Source of the DNA: Nostoc commune NIES-4072
Lineage (GTDB): Bacteria > Cyanobacteriota > Cyanobacteriia > Cyanobacteriales > Nostocaceae
Direction of reading: 5' to 3'
Assembly: GCF_003113895.1 (NCBI RefSeq)
Contig: NZ_BDUD01000010.1
Location: 1-24,122 of the forward strand
Length of the DNA stretch: 24,122 bases
The notes beneath the pieces were generated by a model. It had not been told where the DNA came from and did no database searches. It was given only the letters and a program-made list of their open reading frames with translations. This document shows, piece after piece, positions 22,129 through 24,122 of the stretch. Numbering within the stretch: position 1 is the stretch's first letter; each line of letters opens with the position of its first letter. A program made the translations under genes and the position numbers.

Positions 22129-22142
22129 GTCAGTAAGGAATT

Positions 22143-22382
22143 ATGAACGCTTACAAAAAATACATCACCATTACAGATCCAAAGCAAGTAATATTATCTG
22201 ATTTACCTTTTCAAGCAGGACAGCGAGTAGAAATAATTATCTTAGCTGAGGAGAACCCCAGAGCATCTATTAGTAAAAAACTGAGAGATTTATTTGAGCA
22301 AACACAGTCGCTACCAGGAGTACAAGATATTACCGAAGCCGAAATAGCAGCAGAGATTGAAGCTTACCGACGCGGAGAATGA
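22143..22382 (+). CDS. Antitoxin of a PIN-domain toxin-antitoxin pair
   Basis: 79 residues. The N-terminal part (KYITITDPKQVILSDLPFQA, then GQRVEIIILAEE) has the beta-rich look of AbrB-like antitoxin heads. The C-terminal half is helical and acidic (EAEIAAEIEAYRRGE), as expected for the toxin-neutralising segment. The SD AAGGA lies 4-5 nt before ATG 22143. The stop overlaps the toxin start (ATGA). It would bind its own promoter and block the PIN RNase. Confidence 0.75.
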   Translation: MNAYKKYITITDPKQVILSDLPFQAGQRVEIIILAEENPRASISKKLRDLFEQTQSLPGVQDITEAEIAAEIEAYRRGE

Positions 22383-22783
22383 AAGTTGTTATTGACACGA
22401 ATGTTTTAGTTTCTGCTGTCCTTAAGGGTAGAGTACCAAGAGCAGTTATTCAGTTTATTTTTGATAATCCCGACTGGGAATGGATTGTTTCATTGGAAAT
22501 TGTAGCGGAATATAAGGAGGTATTAAGTCGCCCAAAGTTTAAACTGACAGATGAAGTGAGAAACTCATGGTTTGAAATTATTGATACATTTGCGACGCTA
22601 ATTGATGTCAATGTGTCAATTGATTTTCCAAGAGACACAAAAGATGCAAAGTTTTTAGCTTGTGCAGTAGCAGCCGAAGTAGATTTTTTGATTACGGGTG
22701 ATTCGGATTTTAATCAGGCGCAAACTTTGCTAAATACAACGATTATTTCTGTGTCTTTATTTAACAAGTTAGTTTGCGATTGA
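22379..22783 (+). CDS. PIN-domain toxin (putative RNase)
   Basis: 134 residues, the normal length for a PIN protein. Acidic active-site residues are in place: D6 in VVIDTNVLVSA, E44 (IVAEY), D89 in TKDAKFLACA, and D108/D110 in ITGDSDF. The sequence fits the 'putative toxin component near PIN domain' group (COG1569-like). It is cotranslated with the antitoxin. Together with the recombinase upstream it forms a maintenance module. Confidence 0.85.
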   Translation: MKVVIDTNVLVSAVLKGRVPRAVIQFIFDNPDWEWIVSLEIVAEYKEVLSRPKFKLTDEVRNSWFEIIDTFATLIDVNVSIDFPRDTKDAKFLACAVAAEVDFLITGDSDFNQAQTLLNTTIISVSLFNKLVCD

Positions 22784-22921
22784 ATGTGACTCGCTCTCCA
22801 AGTCGGTAAATAGTAGTTTGACGACATTGAGGCAGAAGGGGCAGGGAGGAAGCAAACAGCACCAAAATAGAGCGATCGCCCTCACCCACCCTGACCAATA
22901 TCGTCAAATGCCGCCACACTG

Positions 22922-22930
22922 TATGCTAGG
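22922..22930 (+). promoter_or_regulatory. -10-like box before the HTH gene
   Basis: TATGCT immediately precedes an in-frame ATG at 22931, which argues that translation starts at the second ATG (22958). Inverted TTTGACGA/TCGTCAAA sequences at about 22816-22823 and 22904-22911 flank the upstream region and could be operator halves. Confidence 0.3.
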
Positions 22931-22957
22931 ATGACGGCGAGATTTGGCGGGAATCCG

Positions 22958-23179
22958 ATGAACAAACAGGAAGCAGCAGACTTTCTTGGCGTGAGTGTCC
23001 GGGCGCTTGAGCGTTACGTACAACAGGGGCGAATCAGCGTTAAGTACGAGAAAGGGAAAACTCGCCCGACTGCCAACTTTGACCCCGCCGAACTGGAAGC
23101 ATTCAAGTCAGAACTGAACCAACCGACCGTAAAACCAGCCTTTGAATCTCGTCAAATAACGGGTTATCTCAGCAATTAG
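22958..23179 (+). CDS. Excisionase/MerR-type HTH protein, 3' end replaced by an IS fragment
   Basis: 73 residues from ATG 22958 (MNKQEAADFLGVSVRALERY). The winged HTH of the HTH_17/excisionase type covers about residues 1-50, with VQQGRISVKYEKGKTRPTAN as the wing and FDPAELEAFK as the next helix. After FESRQI the sequence runs into IS630-family DNA and stops (TGYLSN), so the original C-terminus is missing. It may still bind DNA but is probably a truncated gene. Confidence 0.7.
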   Translation: MNKQEAADFLGVSVRALERYVQQGRISVKYEKGKTRPTANFDPAELEAFKSELNQPTVKPAFESRQITGYLSN

Positions 23180-23531
23180 GTGAAGATTATGCAATTTTAC
23201 AAATAGACCAAGCTCCGGCCCATACTAGTAGTGCAATTAATTGGCCTGAAAATATTATTCCCCTGCAACAAAGCCGCCTCATTCCCCTGAACTTAATCCA
23301 ATTGAAAGGCTTTGGCAGTTTCTCAAAAAATCTCTTAAAAATGAGCTTTTTTCTGGCTTGCAAGACTTACGCACTCGCATACAACAATTGTTCGAGCAAT
23401 TAACATTTGAGCAGGTAATGTCTATCTCCTCCTATGACTTTATTTTAGAGGCTCTTTTCTATGCAGCTTCATATAAAATTGGTATTAGCAGCAGACTAGC
23501 TAAATTTGGAAATGCTAGGCTTTCAATCTAA
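23164..23531 (+). pseudogene. IS630-family transposase remnant (C-terminal part, frameshifted)
   Basis: One frame reads LSQQLGEDYAILQIDQAPAH (with the second catalytic Asp) up to about 23270. After a 1-base frame change near 23272-23277 another frame continues PELNPIERLWQFLKKSLKNE with the third catalytic acidic residue and ends ISSRLAKFGNARLSI before TAA 23529-23531. This is the C-terminal half of a DDE transposase of the IS630/Tc1 type. The N-terminal half and both IS ends are not visible. The fragment truncates the HTH gene upstream. Confidence 0.8.
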
Positions 23532-23553
23532 AAGCGATCGCTTAAAACAAAAA

Positions 23554-23575
23554 GCATAGTACCCTTGTACTATGC
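23554..23575 (-). terminator. Intrinsic terminator of the TPR gene
   Basis: On the minus strand GCATAGTAC-AAGG-GTACTATGC is followed by TTTTTGTTTT, a textbook hairpin plus U-tract, 22 nt after the TPR stop codon. Confidence 0.8.
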
Positions 23576-23596
23576 CCAATCTAAAATGACCAATAA

Positions 23597-24122
23597 TTAT
23601 TCAGGGATTGATGATGGTCTTTCTCCTAAATCGTCGTAGACTAGACCGATATTATTGAGTGTAGTGGCTTCACCAGCGCGATCGCCCACAGCACGCCAAA
23701 GGGGTAGAGCTTGGTTGTAAAATTCGAGTGCTTTTTGCTTTTCTCCTAAATCGTCGTAGACTAGACCGATATTATTGAGTGTAGTGGCAACACTTGCCTT
23801 GTCGCCCACAGCACGCCAAAGGGGTAGAGCTTGGTTGTAAAATTCGAGTGTTTTTTGCTTTTCTCCTAAATCGTCGTAGACTACACCGATACTATTGAGT
23901 GTAGTGGCTTCACCAGCGCGATCGCCCACAGCACGCCAAAGGGGTAGAGCTTGGTTGCAAAATTCGAGTGCTTTTTGCTTTTCTCCTAAAGCGGAGTAGA
24001 CTAGACCGATATTATTGAGTGTAGTGGCTTCACCAGCGCGATCGCCCACAGCACGCCAAAGGGGTAGAGCTTGGTTGTAAAATAAGAGTGCTTTTTGCTT
24101 TTCTCCTAAATCGGAGTAGACG
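23597..24122 (-). CDS. TPR-repeat protein, 3' part (runs off right edge)
   Basis: The frame is open from the right edge to TAA 23597, about 175 residues. It holds four-plus units of 40 residues with the pattern TTLNNIGLVYDDLGEKQKAL followed by EFYNQALPLWRAVGDRAGEA, typical of cyanobacterial TPR_12/kinesin-light-chain-like repeats. The last unit breaks off at GERPSSIPE. At the DNA level the units are 120 bp and almost identical. Orientation and sequence match the 5' part at 1-360, which supplies a signal peptide and the first repeat. TPR arrays bind proteins; the partner is unknown. Confidence 0.88.
   Translation of the reverse strand, partial: VYSDLGEKQKALLFYNQALPLWRAVGDRAGEATTLNNIGLVYSALGEKQKALEFCNQALPLWRAVGDRAGEATTLNSIGVVYDDLGEKQKTLEFYNQALPLWRAVGDKASVATTLNNIGLVYDDLGEKQKALEFYNQALPLWRAVGDRAGEATTLNNIGLVYDDLGERPSSIPE
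23621..24120. repeat. 120-bp tandem repeats (TPR coding)
   Basis: TTCTCCTAAATCG-type landmarks recur every 120 bp (23621, 23741, 23861, 23981, 24101), and HIP1-like GCGATCGC recurs in most units. The high identity makes copy number prone to change and to mis-assembly. Confidence 0.85.

Overview
The window looks like most or all of a mobilisable plasmid, or an integrated plasmid-like element, from a filamentous cyanobacterium of the Nostoc/Anabaena type. Palindromic GCGATCGC (HIP1) sites are scattered throughout, there are short Nostoc-style hairpin repeats and CCTTCTGCC-type low-complexity runs, and the relaxase, primase-helicase, small DNA-binding proteins and simple tyrosine recombinase are typical plasmid accessory genes. 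I see no rRNA, tRNA, CRISPR array or core metabolic gene. The two edges lie in the start and the end of what could be one TPR-repeat gene on the minus strand, as expected if a circular sequence was opened inside its tandem repeats. This is inferred, not shown.

Layout: 1-360 is the 5' end of a secreted TPR gene. 466-2265 is bounded by two 209-bp, almost identical miniature elements with Tn3-family-like ends, with a small membrane-protein gene between them. 2338-8001 is a mobilisation region: a MOBP-type relaxase with five 61-residue repeats and a MobC-like protein on the minus strand, a hairpin-rich intergenic region that is the best oriT candidate, and a divergent three-gene operon (small HTH-like protein, ParA-like ATPase, coiled-coil membrane protein). 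8117-11443 is a replication module: a TOPRIM plus superfamily 3 helicase primase, a coupled 47-residue ORF and a small unknown gene. The primase leader is overlapped by a possible counter-transcript RNA.

11679-13225 is a regulatory cluster on the minus strand: an XRE repressor with two small downstream genes (one with no canonical start codon), and two ribbon-helix-helix (RHH) genes of 53 and 55 codons that were too short for ordinary ORF calling. Each of the three transcription units follows a copy of the same promoter with an overlapping 20-bp operator palindrome. 13404-18749 is a run of plus-strand genes of unknown family (membrane, coiled-coil and helical proteins) ending in a two-TM P-loop ATPase with the topology of a type IV coupling protein. 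This is the best candidate for an undescribed system.

18911-24122 is accessory: an AT-rich orphan, a RHH/coiled-coil/HTH protein next to an array of AGTAAnTTACT palindromes (candidate centromere or origin), a UPF0175 protein, a tyrosine recombinase, a PIN-domain toxin-antitoxin pair, a truncated excisionase-like gene fused to an IS630-family remnant, and the 3' end of the TPR gene with a clear intrinsic terminator. Family assignments come from reading motifs by eye. No database search was possible.
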